Assembly (NCBI RefSeq): GCF_000425145.1
Contig: NZ_AULF01000013.1
Location: 1-64,000 of the forward strand
Length of the DNA stretch: 64,000 nt
Source of the DNA: Pedobacter glucosidilyticus DSM 23534
Lineage (GTDB): Bacteria > Bacteroidota > Bacteroidia > Sphingobacteriales > Sphingobacteriaceae
Direction: 5' to 3'
The translations under genes and the position numbers were made by a program. Position 1 is the first letter of the stretch; each line of letters opens with the position of its first letter. The notes under the pieces are model-generated. The model saw only the letters and a program-made list of their open reading frames with translations. It ran no database searches and was not told where the DNA came from. Below, in pieces: positions 1 to 8,510 of the stretch.

Positions 1-225
1 TTTATCAAGATAAAGAAGGTTGTCAAACTTCATTTCTTCCTCAAAAGGTAATGTCGGGGCGTAATTGTCAATAAAATCTTGGGCTACAACCTTTAAGGTT
101 TCCAATTCAGCCATTGTTTTAGCAGAACCTATATGTTTATAAACAACCCTTTTGCGATTTAGATAGTAGATCACCTGAACTGCTATGGAGCCAGAAGCTG
201 TTTTTATTGTACGAATTCGTAGCAT
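1..225 (-). CDS. Transposase, N-terminal fragment (runs off the window)
   Basis: An open frame of 75 codons starts at an ATG at 225 and runs out of the window without a stop. The visible protein begins MLRIRTIKTASGS and continues through AVQVIYYLNRKRVV and KHIGSAKTMAELE. This resembles the N-terminal domain of IS1634/IS4-like DDE transposases, which read a short beta-rich segment followed by a His-Ile-Gly motif before the catalytic core. The catalytic DDE residues lie outside the window, so family and intactness cannot be judged. The family call rests on pattern memory only. Confidence 0.6.
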   Translation of the reverse strand, partial: MLRIRTIKTASGSIAVQVIYYLNRKRVVYKHIGSAKTMAELETLKVVAQDFIDNYAPTLPFEEEMKFDNLLYLDK

Positions 226-264
226 TAATATCCCTTAGTGCGACAATTTACATCTTTTTACAAT

Positions 265-280
265 ATAATCAATTGATTAT
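265..280. repeat. 16-bp perfect palindrome upstream of the transposase
   Basis: ATAATCAATTGATTAT is a perfect palindrome about 40 bp upstream of the transposase start. It could be part of the insertion-sequence end or a transposase operator. The other end of the element is not in the window, so terminal repeats and target duplication cannot be compared. Confidence 0.3.
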
Positions 281-372
281 CAATGGAATTATTTTTATTA
301 GTGCTGCATAGGGACAAGTCAGGAAAAATTATCAGCAAAAACGCAGTAAACCAAAGTCTTAAAATAATCTAA

Positions 373-402
373 AAAAGCCCTAGCATTTAGTGCAGGGCTT
401 TT
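373..402 (-). terminator. Rho-independent terminator of the ndh operon
   Basis: A 9-bp perfect stem (AAAAGCCCT / AGGGCTTTT) with a GCA/TGC inner extension is followed by a T tract when read on the minus strand. It lies about 65 bp past the ndh stop and ends the redox operon. The plus strand also has T-rich sequence after the stem, so it may work both ways. The rest of 226-467 shows no gene. Confidence 0.75.
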
Positions 403-467
403 CTTATTTTTCTTGTAGTTGTAATGATTCTTTGGATATGGCAAGGTAATCATTTAAAATGTAAATT

Positions 468-1763
468 TTAAATAGCTTCTGCCTCTTCTTTCATTAAATC
501 TCTATCAAACTTTCTGATAATCAAACGTGTGCCTCTATCGTAACTGAAATAGTTTACAATCCAATTCATCAGGGTAACCATTTTATTTCTAAAACCTACT
601 AAGAAAAGTAGGTGAATAAACATCCATGTTAACCAAGCAAAAAAACCTTGAAATTTCCAATATTTTAAATCAACTACAGCTTTATTTCTTCCTATAGTAG
701 CCATAGAACCTTTATCAAAATATTCAAAAGATTTTGTTGGTTCGTTATTGATAATTCTGACTAAGTTTTTAGCTAACTGTTGCCCTTGTTGTATCGCAAC
801 CTGAGCTACACCCGGGTGTCCAAAAGGATATTCTTCACTTTCTATAGATGCTAAATCTCCGATGGCAAAAATGTTATTATAGCCTACAATTAAATTATCG
901 GGTTGTACTTTAATACGACCACCTCTTACAATTTCTGCTTTGTCTAGACCAGGTATAAGAGCACCTTTTACGCCTGCACTCCATATCACTGCTTTAGTGG
1001 GTAAAATTTCGCCGTCTTTTAAAGTTACTTTGTCACCATCATAAGCTGCAACAAGTTTTTCAAGCATTACGGTTACACCCATGTTTTCCAAAAATTCTTG
1101 TGCTTTGTAAGAGGCCTGTTCAGAGAATGGTGTTAATACACGTTCAGAATTTTCTATTAAAAAAATACGCATCCTTTGTATATCCAATTCTGGATAATCA
1201 GCGGGTAAAACGTGGTTTTTAAGCTCGGCAAGTGCCCCAGCTGTTTCTACACCTGTTGGACCGCCACCTACTACCACAAAATTTAAAAGAGCATCTCTTC
1301 TTATTGGGTCTTCTTCTATAAGGGCTTCTTCCAAGTTTTGTAGAATTAAAGAGCGCAGGTTTAAGGCTTCAGGAACCGTTTTCATAGGCATGGCATAATG
1401 CTCTATTTCTTTTTGTCCGAAGAAATTGGTTTCTGATCCTGTAGCTAATACCAGATAGTCATAATCAAAATCACCTATATCTGTGCTAATGCTATTAAGC
1501 TCTGTATGGATAGCTGTAACATTAGCAACCCTAAAAGCTAAATTTTTTTGTTCGCGAAATACTTTACGAATAGGAAAAGCAATAGAATCTGGCTCTAAAC
1601 CACCGGTTGCAACCTGATATAATAAAGGCTGAAATGTGTGGTAATTATGCCTGTCTAACATCAGTATGTTTACTTCTGCATGTTTTAATTTTTTTGCCAG
1701 TTGTATGCCTCCAAAACCACCACCAATGATGATGACTTTTGGGAATTTTTTATCGCTTTTCAT
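468..1763 (-). CDS. ndh: Type II NADH dehydrogenase (NDH-2)
   Basis: This 431-residue flavoprotein is predicted to pass electrons from NADH to quinone at the inner face of the membrane without pumping protons. The FAD-binding GGGFGG lies near residue 14. The second, NAD-binding, dinucleotide motif VVGGGPTGVE is near residue 165, and IFAIGDLA is near residue 300. The C-terminus has a hydrophobic, aromatic stretch (WLTWMFIHLLFLVGF), typical of the membrane-anchoring end of NDH-2. The length fits the family. It is the last gene of an operon with MarR, ferredoxin reductase and ferredoxin, 10 nt after the ferredoxin stop. The enzyme class is secure; the electron acceptor is inferred. Confidence 0.85.
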   Translation of the reverse strand: MKSDKKFPKVIIIGGGFGGIQLAKKLKHAEVNILMLDRHNYHTFQPLLYQVATGGLEPDSIAFPIRKVFREQKNLAFRVANVTAIHTELNSISTDIGDFDYDYLVLATGSETNFFGQKEIEHYAMPMKTVPEALNLRSLILQNLEEALIEEDPIRRDALLNFVVVGGGPTGVETAGALAELKNHVLPADYPELDIQRMRIFLIENSERVLTPFSEQASYKAQEFLENMGVTVMLEKLVAAYDGDKVTLKDGEILPTKAVIWSAGVKGALIPGLDKAEIVRGGRIKVQPDNLIVGYNNIFAIGDLASIESEEYPFGHPGVAQVAIQQGQQLAKNLVRIINNEPTKSFEYFDKGSMATIGRNKAVVDLKYWKFQGFFAWLTWMFIHLLFLVGFRNKMVTLMNWIVNYFSYDRGTRLIIRKFDRDLMKEEAEAI

Positions 1764-1773
1764 ATTTTAATTA

Positions 1774-2094
1774 TTAAGCTTCTTCGCCTCTAATTTTTAT
1801 TTTAATGCCATTTAATTGTTCGTTAACCTTCAACTGACATGCCAATCTACTATCGGTGCCGGCATCTGGTAAAGTATCTAGCATGTCTAGCTCTGCATCT
1901 TGCACATCTGCTAATTGTTCTAAACCTTCTAAAACCTGTACATGGCAGGTAGCGCATAAAGCCATACCTCCGCAAGTGGCTAAAATATTGTATTCAGAAG
2001 CTTTTAAAACTTCCATTAAGTTGAGGTTAATATCCGTAGGAATTTCAATCTCTTGCTCGGTATCATCCCTATCTATAACAGTTAATTTTATCAT
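1774..2094 (-). CDS. 2Fe-2S ferredoxin (adrenodoxin-type)
   Basis: A 106-residue soluble electron carrier. The cluster ligands are visible as Cys41, Cys47 and Cys50 (CGGMALCATC) plus Cys86 (RLACQ), the C-x5-C-x2-C-xn-C spacing of adrenodoxin-type ferredoxins. The size is normal. It lies 2 nt after the ferredoxin-NADP reductase and 10 nt before ndh, so the reductase is the obvious partner. The final acceptor is not shown by the sequence. Such ferredoxins can serve iron-sulfur assembly or oxygenases, but neither is encoded nearby. Confidence 0.88.
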   Translation of the reverse strand: MIKLTVIDRDDTEQEIEIPTDINLNLMEVLKASEYNILATCGGMALCATCHVQVLEGLEQLADVQDAELDMLDTLPDAGTDSRLACQLKVNEQLNGIKIKIRGEEA

Positions 2095-2096
2095 AT

Positions 2097-3110
2097 TTAA
2101 AAAGTGTTTACACCATAAACGGTAGTGTATTTAAAAGATAATTTTTGATCTGGATAAACATATTTAAAAGCACTCTGGCACATTAAAGCAGCTTCATGGA
2201 AACCACTTAAAATTAGTTTTAGTTTACCAGGGTAGGTATTGATATCTCCAATGGCATAAATTCTTTCTACATTGGTAGAATAATCCTCGGTATTTACTGC
2301 AATAGCAGATTTTTCTATATTTAGACCCCATTCACCAATGGGGCCAAGTTTTGGACTTAAGCCAAATAAGGGAATGAGATAATCTGCATTTAGTATTCTT
2401 TCTTCTTTACTTTTGCTAAGCAGATGCACTTTTTCTAAATGAGTATCGCCATTAATTTTATGAAGATGTGATGAAAGAATTAAGTTAATTTTGCCCATTT
2501 CAGCAAGTTTAAAGACTTTTTCTGCCGAGTCTGGCGCACCTCTAAAAGTATCTCCACGATGCACTAAAGTAACTTCTTGTGCAATGTTTGCCAAGAAGAT
2601 AGTCCAATCCAAAGCAGAATCTCCACCGCCAGCTAAAACCACTTTTCTATCACGATAAAGCTCTGGATTTTTTACCATATAGCTTACACCTTTACCTTCA
2701 AACAATTGAAGATTTTCTATATCTGGCTTTCTAGGCTCAAAACAGCCTAAACCACCGGCAATCACCACAACTTTACAGTGGATATTTGTTTGATCACTGG
2801 TAACTACTAAATAGCTTCCATCTTCTTGCTTGTCTAAACGCTCTACTCTTTCTCCCAAAGTAAAACCTGGATCAAATGGTTTAATCTGCTCCATCAGATT
2901 ATCAACCAATTCCTGAGCTTTAATTTCTGGATAACCTGGTATATCGTAAATAGGTTTTTGGGGATATATTTCTGATAATTGACCTCCTACCTGAGGTAAA
3001 ACATCAACCAAATGGCAACGCATTTTAAGTAAACCTGCTTCAAAAACGGCAAACAAGCCAACCGGACCTGCACCTATTATGCAAATGTCTGTACTAATTT
3101 GTGTGTTCAT
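2097..3110 (-). CDS. Ferredoxin-NADP+ reductase, thioredoxin-reductase-like type
   Basis: This 337-residue FAD protein matches the YumC-type ferredoxin-NADP+ reductases. An N-terminal FAD motif GAGPVGL (residues 13-19) is followed by PQVGGQLSEIYPQKPIYDIPG, characteristic of that group. The second nucleotide motif VLAGGGDSALDW and a C-terminal AIGDINTYPGK are also present. There is no CxxC redox-active disulfide, which argues against thioredoxin reductase. It starts inside the last codons of the marR gene (4-nt overlap) and is followed after 2 nt by the ferredoxin, its likely partner. Confidence 0.85.
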   Translation of the reverse strand: MNTQISTDICIIGAGPVGLFAVFEAGLLKMRCHLVDVLPQVGGQLSEIYPQKPIYDIPGYPEIKAQELVDNLMEQIKPFDPGFTLGERVERLDKQEDGSYLVVTSDQTNIHCKVVVIAGGLGCFEPRKPDIENLQLFEGKGVSYMVKNPELYRDRKVVLAGGGDSALDWTIFLANIAQEVTLVHRGDTFRGAPDSAEKVFKLAEMGKINLILSSHLHKINGDTHLEKVHLLSKSKEERILNADYLIPLFGLSPKLGPIGEWGLNIEKSAIAVNTEDYSTNVERIYAIGDINTYPGKLKLILSGFHEAALMCQSAFKYVYPDQKLSFKYTTVYGVNTF

Positions 3111-3541
3111 ATCTCTAAAGATTGATAAATAGTATTTAAAATTCTTTTTAAGTCTTCGTAATCTTTTTCAGTAAGATTTTCCCAAGCTTTCATTCTAATT
3201 TCAGCAACTTTAGGAGCCCATTCTTCCATTTTTTGTTTTCCTTCATCAGTAAGATGTAGGGTAAAACATCGCCTATCACTAGGGAGTTGTCTTCTTTCAA
3301 CCAATTCTTTTTTACATAGTAAATCAATAATACGGGTAAGGGTAGGGTTGTCTTTACCAATTTGCTCTGCTAGTTCGCTTTGGTTTTGATCATTCTCTTG
3401 GTTTAATGATTTTAAAACCAACCATTGGTCTACTGTAATATCAAAGCTTTCTTCTTTAAACCGCTTTTGTGCAAATTGTTTTATTCTTCTATTTGTACGA
3501 TCTAGCAGGTAAGAGTAAGTATTAAAAGATTCTTTTGCCAT
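3107..3541 (-). CDS. MarR-family transcriptional regulator
   Basis: A 144-residue winged-helix repressor. The recognition region QSELAEQIGKDNPTLTRIIDLL is followed by the wing motif RRQLPSDRRCFTLHLTDEG, the MarR signature (DxRxxxLxLTxxG). Helices at both ends would form the dimer interface. It is the first gene of the redox operon and overlaps the next gene by 4 nt, so it probably autoregulates the ferredoxin reductase, ferredoxin and ndh genes. It has two cysteines (in DLLCKKEL and RRCFTL), but whether they sense oxidants is unknown. Confidence 0.85.
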   Translation of the reverse strand: MAKESFNTYSYLLDRTNRRIKQFAQKRFKEESFDITVDQWLVLKSLNQENDQNQSELAEQIGKDNPTLTRIIDLLCKKELVERRQLPSDRRCFTLHLTDEGKQKMEEWAPKVAEIRMKAWENLTEKDYEDLKRILNTIYQSLEI

Positions 3542-3558
3542 AACAATAATTAGTACAA

Positions 3559-3566
3559 CAAATATA
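3559..3566 (-). promoter_or_regulatory. Bacteroidota-type -7 element before marR
   Basis: On the minus strand TATATTTG matches the TAnnTTTG -7 consensus and lies 18 bp before the marR start. No clear TTTG is seen at the expected -33 position, so the promoter is tentative. Confidence 0.35.
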
Positions 3567-3776
3567 TGAGAATTGTTTTAAACTATATTATTTTAGTAGA
3601 GATTAATTTGATAAAATTTTAATGGTTACGAATTTTGTTTTAATCGTTTATGGCAGTTGTTTAGCATTGCAGAATTATATCAGAATTGAGCATTAAATGC
3701 TATATGGAGAGTGCTTAAATAAGGATGTTGTTAAATTTGATGGTGATTATAGATAAGCTAGGGATGAAAAAATAAA

Positions 3777-3806
3777 AAAGCGCCTCCTTAAAAAAAGAGA
3801 CGCTTT
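3777..3806 (-). terminator. Rho-independent terminator after the first symporter gene
   Basis: Stem AAAGCG-C-CTC / GAG-A-CGCTTT with an A-rich loop. It is followed on the minus strand by a T run, about 35 bp past the symporter stop. Apart from this terminator and the marR promoter region, 3542-3839 contains no gene. Confidence 0.75.
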
Positions 3807-3839
3807 GGAAATTATTTAATTAGTTTAATCTCTATCTTA

Positions 3840-5108
3840 TTACCTGATTTTGCTTCCTTTTACAGCGTAAAACCAGATAAACAAATAGCAAGGCACCATA
3901 ATCCAATAAGCTTGCTGCGAGTTAAAAGCATCTGCTAAGGCACCATATAATAAAGGAATAACAGCCCCACCAGCAATACCCATCACCAATAAAGAAGAGC
4001 CTGCTTTGGTAAATCTGCCCAAGCCATTTAAAGCCAAAGGCCAAATAGCTGGCCACATTAAAGCATTTGCTAGACCTAATAATGCAATAGCTAAAACAGA
4101 AGTATAACCGCTAGAAAAGATAGCCACCATTGCAAAAGCTATACCTAATACGGCGCAAAGTTTTAAAGCATTTTCTTGTTTGATATATTTAGGAATACAA
4201 ATAATGCCTAAAATATAACCTACTACCATAGCTATTAAAGTATAAGTAGTAAAGAAAGTAGCAGTATCTGGCGAAATGCCTTGGCTCAAACCGTAACTAA
4301 TAATGGTATCGCCGGCAATTACCTCAACCCCTACGTATAAGAATAAAGTGATAACTCCTAATACGAGATGTGGAAATTGTAAAACACTGGTTTTTCCTGA
4401 ATTTGATGCTGCTACGCTTTCATCCTCAGCATTGGTATCAATTTCTGGTAAGCTAGAACGATAGATTAAAAAAGCCAGAATTGCTAAAACTGCTATGATA
4501 GCCAAGTAAGGCGTAATCACCCGAGAAGCCAATTCATCTAGCTGAGCTGCTTTAGCAACTTCATTTAAGTTGGTTAAATTCTCTTCAAAGCTTTTTGTGT
4601 CTTTTAAAATGATAGAACCTAAAATTGCAGGAGCAGCAGCACCAGCAAGTTTATTACAAATCCCCATGATACTGATACGCTTAGCAGCACTTTCAGCAGG
4701 TCCTAAAATGGTAATATATGGGTTTGAGGCGGTTTGTAAAATTGCCAAACCACTACCTTGTACAAATAAACCTAACAAGAAAAGATTGTAAGTTCTAGTC
4801 ATGGCAGCAGGTATAAATATCAAAGCACCAATAGCCATAATAACTAAACCAACAGCCATTCCGTTTTTAAAACCGAATACGTTTAAGGCTTTGGTAGATA
4901 CCGGAGCCATTACTAAATAAGCAATATAAAAAGCAAAAGCTACCAAATAGGATTGAAAATGGTTAAGCTGACAAGCTATTTTTAAATAGGGGATAAGTAC
5001 AGAGTTTAACCAAGTAACAAACCCGAAGATAAAAAACAGTGCTCCAATAATAAATATTGGATTTAAACCTGACTTTTGCGCAGGTTGATAAGATGAAGAT
5101 TGGGTCAT
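3840..5108 (-). CDS. nagP: FucP/GluP-type MFS sugar:H+ symporter, NagP-like (copy 1)
   Basis: A 422-residue major facilitator protein with about 12 hydrophobic segments. FGHS-family signatures include FVTWLNSVLIPYLKIACQL near the N-terminus and QTASNPYITILGPAESAAKR near residue 130. These transporters bring fucose, glucose/galactose or N-acetylglucosamine across the inner membrane. Its position 25 nt behind the NagB fusion gene points to an N-acetylhexosamine, hence the NagP assignment. A closely similar paralogue lies at 13736-15013, also beside a NagB fusion. The two could be split between GlcNAc and GalNAc; the sequence alone does not decide. Confidence 0.8.
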   Translation of the reverse strand: MTQSSSYQPAQKSGLNPIFIIGALFFIFGFVTWLNSVLIPYLKIACQLNHFQSYLVAFAFYIAYLVMAPVSTKALNVFGFKNGMAVGLVIMAIGALIFIPAAMTRTYNLFLLGLFVQGSGLAILQTASNPYITILGPAESAAKRISIMGICNKLAGAAAPAILGSIILKDTKSFEENLTNLNEVAKAAQLDELASRVITPYLAIIAVLAILAFLIYRSSLPEIDTNAEDESVAASNSGKTSVLQFPHLVLGVITLFLYVGVEVIAGDTIISYGLSQGISPDTATFFTTYTLIAMVVGYILGIICIPKYIKQENALKLCAVLGIAFAMVAIFSSGYTSVLAIALLGLANALMWPAIWPLALNGLGRFTKAGSSLLVMGIAGGAVIPLLYGALADAFNSQQAYWIMVPCYLFIWFYAVKGSKIR

Positions 5109-5133
5109 ATAATTTGTTTAGTTCTCGTTTACA

Positions 5134-7053
5134 TTAATATTCCCATCTCACAAAAGCTTCCATTGCTTCGTACTCTGCCAAGCCTAATTGGTCATAAGCT
5201 TTAGCTGTTTCGCTAGTTCTTTCCTCAGCTCTCACCCAAAACTCTCTAGAATCGTCTCCAGGGAAAACTGGTAAATCTTTTTGAGATTGGTGTTTAAATA
5301 TGGCTAAACGTTTTCTTTTTACCTCCTGAGGAGAAAGTGGTACCGCCATTTGAATTTCATGAATCTCAAACTCATGCCATGCACCACGGTATAACCAAAG
5401 CCAGCAATCTTTTATCCAATCTTCGGTAAGTTTTAATCTTTGTAAAGCTGTTAATATAATGTTAAAACAAACTTTATGTGTGCCATGTGGGTCGGCAAAA
5501 TCACCAGCAGCAAATACCTGTTGTGGTTTATATTTTTTCAATAATTCCATGGTTTGGATGATGTCATCCTCAAAACTTACTTTATTGCTAGTTTTAGAGC
5601 GGTCGTAAAAAGGTAAATCCATAAAATGGATGTTTTCATCTTTTAAGCCTGCAAATCTGGCTCCTGCAATAGCTTCGCCTTTTCTTATCAAACCTTTAAC
5701 GGTAAGTAATTCCTTAATGTCTGCTTGGTTTGGTTTTTTAGTAGTTAAGAAACTTCTTACCTCTTTATAAGTTTTTTCAAGTGTAGAAGCATCATTACCC
5801 TGTGCTTTGGCGAAATCAATAGCAAATTCTAAGTATCGTAAGGCATCATCATCCCAAACGGCTGTATTACCTGATGTTTGGTAAGCCACATGCACATCAT
5901 GCCCTTGGTCTGCTAAGCGGATAAAAGTACCACCCATAGAAATCACATCATCATCAGGGTGTGGAGAAAATATAATAGAAGTTTTCTTTGTTGGATTAGC
6001 TCTTTCTGGTCTTTGACTATCATCAGCATTAGGCTTACCACCCGGCCATCCCGTAATGGTATGTTGTAATTTATTAAATATCTCTATGTTGATGTTGTAA
6101 ACAGGACCTTTTTCTGTTGCTAATTGTGCCATACCGTGGTTATTGTAATCTTCTTCGGTAAGCTTCAAAATAGGTTTATTAACCGTTTTAGCAAGCCAGA
6201 TAACGGCTTTTTTAATAGTTTTAGCATCCCAAATACAATCTCTTACTAACCAAGGCGTATCAAAACGGGTAAGTTCTGATGCGGCATCGCTATCTAAGAT
6301 AAATTCTACCTGATCTGATAATTGTAAATAAGTTGCAGGAACTTCGGCAGAAATTTCGCCTTCAACAGCCTTTTTAATTATAGGTGCTTTTTTCTGGTTC
6401 CATGCCATCAAAATGATTTCGCGGGCTTTAAAAATGGTGCCTACACCCATGGTAATAGCTTTTGTAGGTACATTTTCTTTACCACCAAAATCTCTTGATG
6501 CGTCTCTTCTGGTTAAGTCATCAAGGGTTACTAACCGTGTGCCCGAGTTTGGTGCAGAACCTGGCTCGTTGAAACCAATATGCCCCGTACGCCCAATACC
6601 TAATATTTGAAGATCTAAACCACCGTAGGCACTTATCTTTTTCTCATAGTTTAAGCAGAAATCTGCAACTTCATTTTCTGGTAAAGTGCCATCTGGAATA
6701 TGTATATTTTCTTTCTCAATATCAATATGATTGAATAGCTGTTCGTTCATGAAAGTAACATAACTTTGCACAGCATCTGGTCTCATAGGGTAATATTCAT
6801 CCAGATTAAAAGTGATAACGTTTTTAAAAGATAAGCCTTCTTCTTTGTGCATACGTACCAATTCTGCATAAACACCAACTGGTGTAGCGCCTGTTGCTAA
6901 TCCTAAAATAGCTTTTTCGCCTTTTTGTTGTTTGGCTTTTATCAAATTTGCTATTCTTTGTGCTACATTTATAGAAGCAGCATGCTGGTCTGTAAATACG
7001 GTAACGGGTAGTTTCTCAAAACGGGTTTCTTCAAGAAGGTTTAAACGAGACAT
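5134..7053 (-). CDS. nagB: Glucosamine-6-phosphate deaminase fused to a PIG-L/LmbE deacetylase domain (copy 1)
   Basis: This 639-residue protein has a NagB domain (about residues 1-300) and a PIG-L/LmbE-like zinc hydrolase domain (about 355-639). The NagB part shows GLATGATPV (51-59), FNLDEYYPM with Asp85, and GRTGHIGFNEPGS with His158 and Glu163. The position matching E. coli Asp141 is Thr156. The second domain has HPDDD (365-369) and DPHGTH (521-526), the two PIG-L metal motifs. NagB converts GlcN-6-P to fructose-6-P and ammonia. PIG-L domains remove N-acetyl groups from sugars, so the fusion could deacetylate GlcNAc-6-P and then deaminate it. First gene of a pair with nagP; divergent from the nagX-like gene. 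Confidence 0.85.
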   Translation of the reverse strand: MSRLNLLEETRFEKLPVTVFTDQHAASINVAQRIANLIKAKQQKGEKAILGLATGATPVGVYAELVRMHKEEGLSFKNVITFNLDEYYPMRPDAVQSYVTFMNEQLFNHIDIEKENIHIPDGTLPENEVADFCLNYEKKISAYGGLDLQILGIGRTGHIGFNEPGSAPNSGTRLVTLDDLTRRDASRDFGGKENVPTKAITMGVGTIFKAREIILMAWNQKKAPIIKKAVEGEISAEVPATYLQLSDQVEFILDSDAASELTRFDTPWLVRDCIWDAKTIKKAVIWLAKTVNKPILKLTEEDYNNHGMAQLATEKGPVYNINIEIFNKLQHTITGWPGGKPNADDSQRPERANPTKKTSIIFSPHPDDDVISMGGTFIRLADQGHDVHVAYQTSGNTAVWDDDALRYLEFAIDFAKAQGNDASTLEKTYKEVRSFLTTKKPNQADIKELLTVKGLIRKGEAIAGARFAGLKDENIHFMDLPFYDRSKTSNKVSFEDDIIQTMELLKKYKPQQVFAAGDFADPHGTHKVCFNIILTALQRLKLTEDWIKDCWLWLYRGAWHEFEIHEIQMAVPLSPQEVKRKRLAIFKHQSQKDLPVFPGDDSREFWVRAEERTSETAKAYDQLGLAEYEAMEAFVRWEY

Positions 7054-7103
7054 GTTTTATTTTTTTTGGATTTAATAAAATATACTATTTTAATTCTATT
7101 TCA

Positions 7104-7158
7104 AACTTAATAAAAAAATCATATTTTGTTATAATCTTTTTAAAAAATTTATTAAGTT
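7104..7158. promoter_or_regulatory. Inverted repeat in the nagB / nagX divergent promoter region
   Basis: AACTTAATAAA (7104-7114) and TTTATTAAGTT (7148-7158) are perfect 11-bp inverted copies 33 bp apart, placed between the two divergent starts at 7053 and 7186. This could be a shared operator or a looping site. The region is very AT-rich, which lowers the weight of the match. Confidence 0.3.
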
Positions 7159-7185
7159 AGTATTGTTAAACTTTTTTCACATAAT

Positions 7186-8319
7186 ATGGAGCATTTCAAA
7201 CCAGTTCAGACAAGGTATCTTTCTTTAGATGTTTTAAGAGGGCTTACTGTATGCCTGATGATTGTGGTTAATACACCAGGTAGTTGGAGTCATATTTATG
7301 CTCCTTTTAAACATGCGGACTGGCATGGCTTTACCGTTACAGATTTGGTTTTTCCAACTTTCTTATTTGTGGTAGGTAATGCTTTAAGTTTCGGTATGCA
7401 AAAGTTAAAAGCAGCTGGCGATTCCGTTTTTTTGAAGAAAGTATTTAAAAGGGCTATACTTATTTTTTTAATAGGTTTGATGCTTAATTATTTTCCTTTT
7501 ATAAAATGGGAGGAAAATAACTTGGTAGCTAAAAATATATTAGAGCTAAGGGTTTGGGGTGTTTTACAAAGAATTGCCGTTTGCTACCTGTTTGGGGCTT
7601 TAATTGTATATTATTTTAGTCGAGTTTATGTTATTGTTGTAAGTGTAGGCCTTCTATTGTTTTATTGGTTTATTTTGAGCAATTTTTCTATAGGCGCAGA
7701 CCCCTACAGTTTAGAAGGAAATTTGGTAACACAAGTTGATTTATGGTTGTTACCTGCACAAAATTTGTATAAAGGCTTTGGTATACCCTTTGATCCGGAA
7801 GGACTTTTAAGTACGCTGCCAGCTATTGTAAATGTAACTTTTGGTTTTTTAGCAGGAGTATTTATTCAGGAAAATACAAATAAGGGAAAGGCAGCCTTCA
7901 AACTTTTATTTATAGGATTGGCATTATTGGCAGTTGCCTTACTTTGGGCTACGGTATTTCCTATTAATAAACCTATATGGACAAGTTCTTATGTACTTTA
8001 TACTGTAGGATGGGATTTGCTATTGATAGCTGCGTTAATGTATGTTATAGAAGTTATTCATATCAAAAAATGGACTTATTTTTTTGAGGTATTTGGCAGA
8101 AATCCACTTTTTATATTTGTACTTTCTGGTGCACTTATTAAGTTATTGAGTTTGATAAGATTTAACGATACTTCTTTAAATAAATTGGTGTACGAACAGT
8201 TATTTACCACTTGGTTGTCAGATAAAAACGCATCATTAGCCTTTGCTTTAACTTATATGCTTATTTTATGGTTAATAGGTTTTATGCTTGATAAAAGGAA
8301 AATATATGTTAAAGTTTAA
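7186..8319 (+). CDS. nagX: HGSNAT/NagX-like transmembrane N-acetyltransferase
   Basis: A 377-residue integral membrane protein with about ten hydrophobic segments. The N-terminus SLDVLRGLTVCLMIVVN and the following FKHADWHGFTVTDLVFP closely resemble human heparan-alpha-glucosaminide N-acetyltransferase, whose active-site His lies in the matching FKHASWNG segment (here His43). In that family acetyl groups pass from cytoplasmic acetyl-CoA across the membrane to glucosamine. In Proteobacteria the bacterial form, NagX, is often found in GlcNAc utilisation loci. Here it diverges from the nagB-nagP pair across 132 bp. The activity on GAG-derived sugars is inferred. Confidence 0.7.
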   Translation: MEHFKPVQTRYLSLDVLRGLTVCLMIVVNTPGSWSHIYAPFKHADWHGFTVTDLVFPTFLFVVGNALSFGMQKLKAAGDSVFLKKVFKRAILIFLIGLMLNYFPFIKWEENNLVAKNILELRVWGVLQRIAVCYLFGALIVYYFSRVYVIVVSVGLLLFYWFILSNFSIGADPYSLEGNLVTQVDLWLLPAQNLYKGFGIPFDPEGLLSTLPAIVNVTFGFLAGVFIQENTNKGKAAFKLLFIGLALLAVALLWATVFPINKPIWTSSYVLYTVGWDLLLIAALMYVIEVIHIKKWTYFFEVFGRNPLFIFVLSGALIKLLSLIRFNDTSLNKLVYEQLFTTWLSDKNASLAFALTYMLILWLIGFMLDKRKIYVKV

Positions 8320-8454
8320 CCTCTTAAATATTTTTGGATTGAATTTGCTTTAGGCTTCTATCTACAGCCTTAGCTTCTCTGGGTTTAAAATACTAAGCAA
8401 CTCGGATTTATGGAATAAGGGATTTACGTTTCATTAACGATCTTTATAAAATAC

Positions 8455-8491
8455 AAAAACCGATTGAGCTTTTCAGATTCAATCGGTTTTT
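8455..8491. terminator. Bidirectional terminator between nagX and kduD
   Basis: A perfect 13-bp stem (AAAAACCGATTGA / TCAATCGGTTTTT) with an 11-nt loop. A and T runs at its ends give a U tract in either direction. It sits between the converging nagX-like (+) and kduD (-) genes and should end both transcripts. No gene is seen in 8320-8510. Confidence 0.88.
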
Positions 8492-8510
8492 AAATATAGT
8501 TTAGTGGCGT

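Noticed and set aside
1856-2125. 89-residue plus-strand frame opposite the ferredoxin gene
   Set aside because: It mirrors a well-supported ferredoxin gene with intact Cys ligands, has no recognisable motif and is rich in Ser as expected of an antisense shadow.
2097-3110. Thioredoxin reductase
   Set aside because: The redox CxxC motif is missing and the N-terminal GGQLSEIYPQK segment is that of ferredoxin-NADP reductases.
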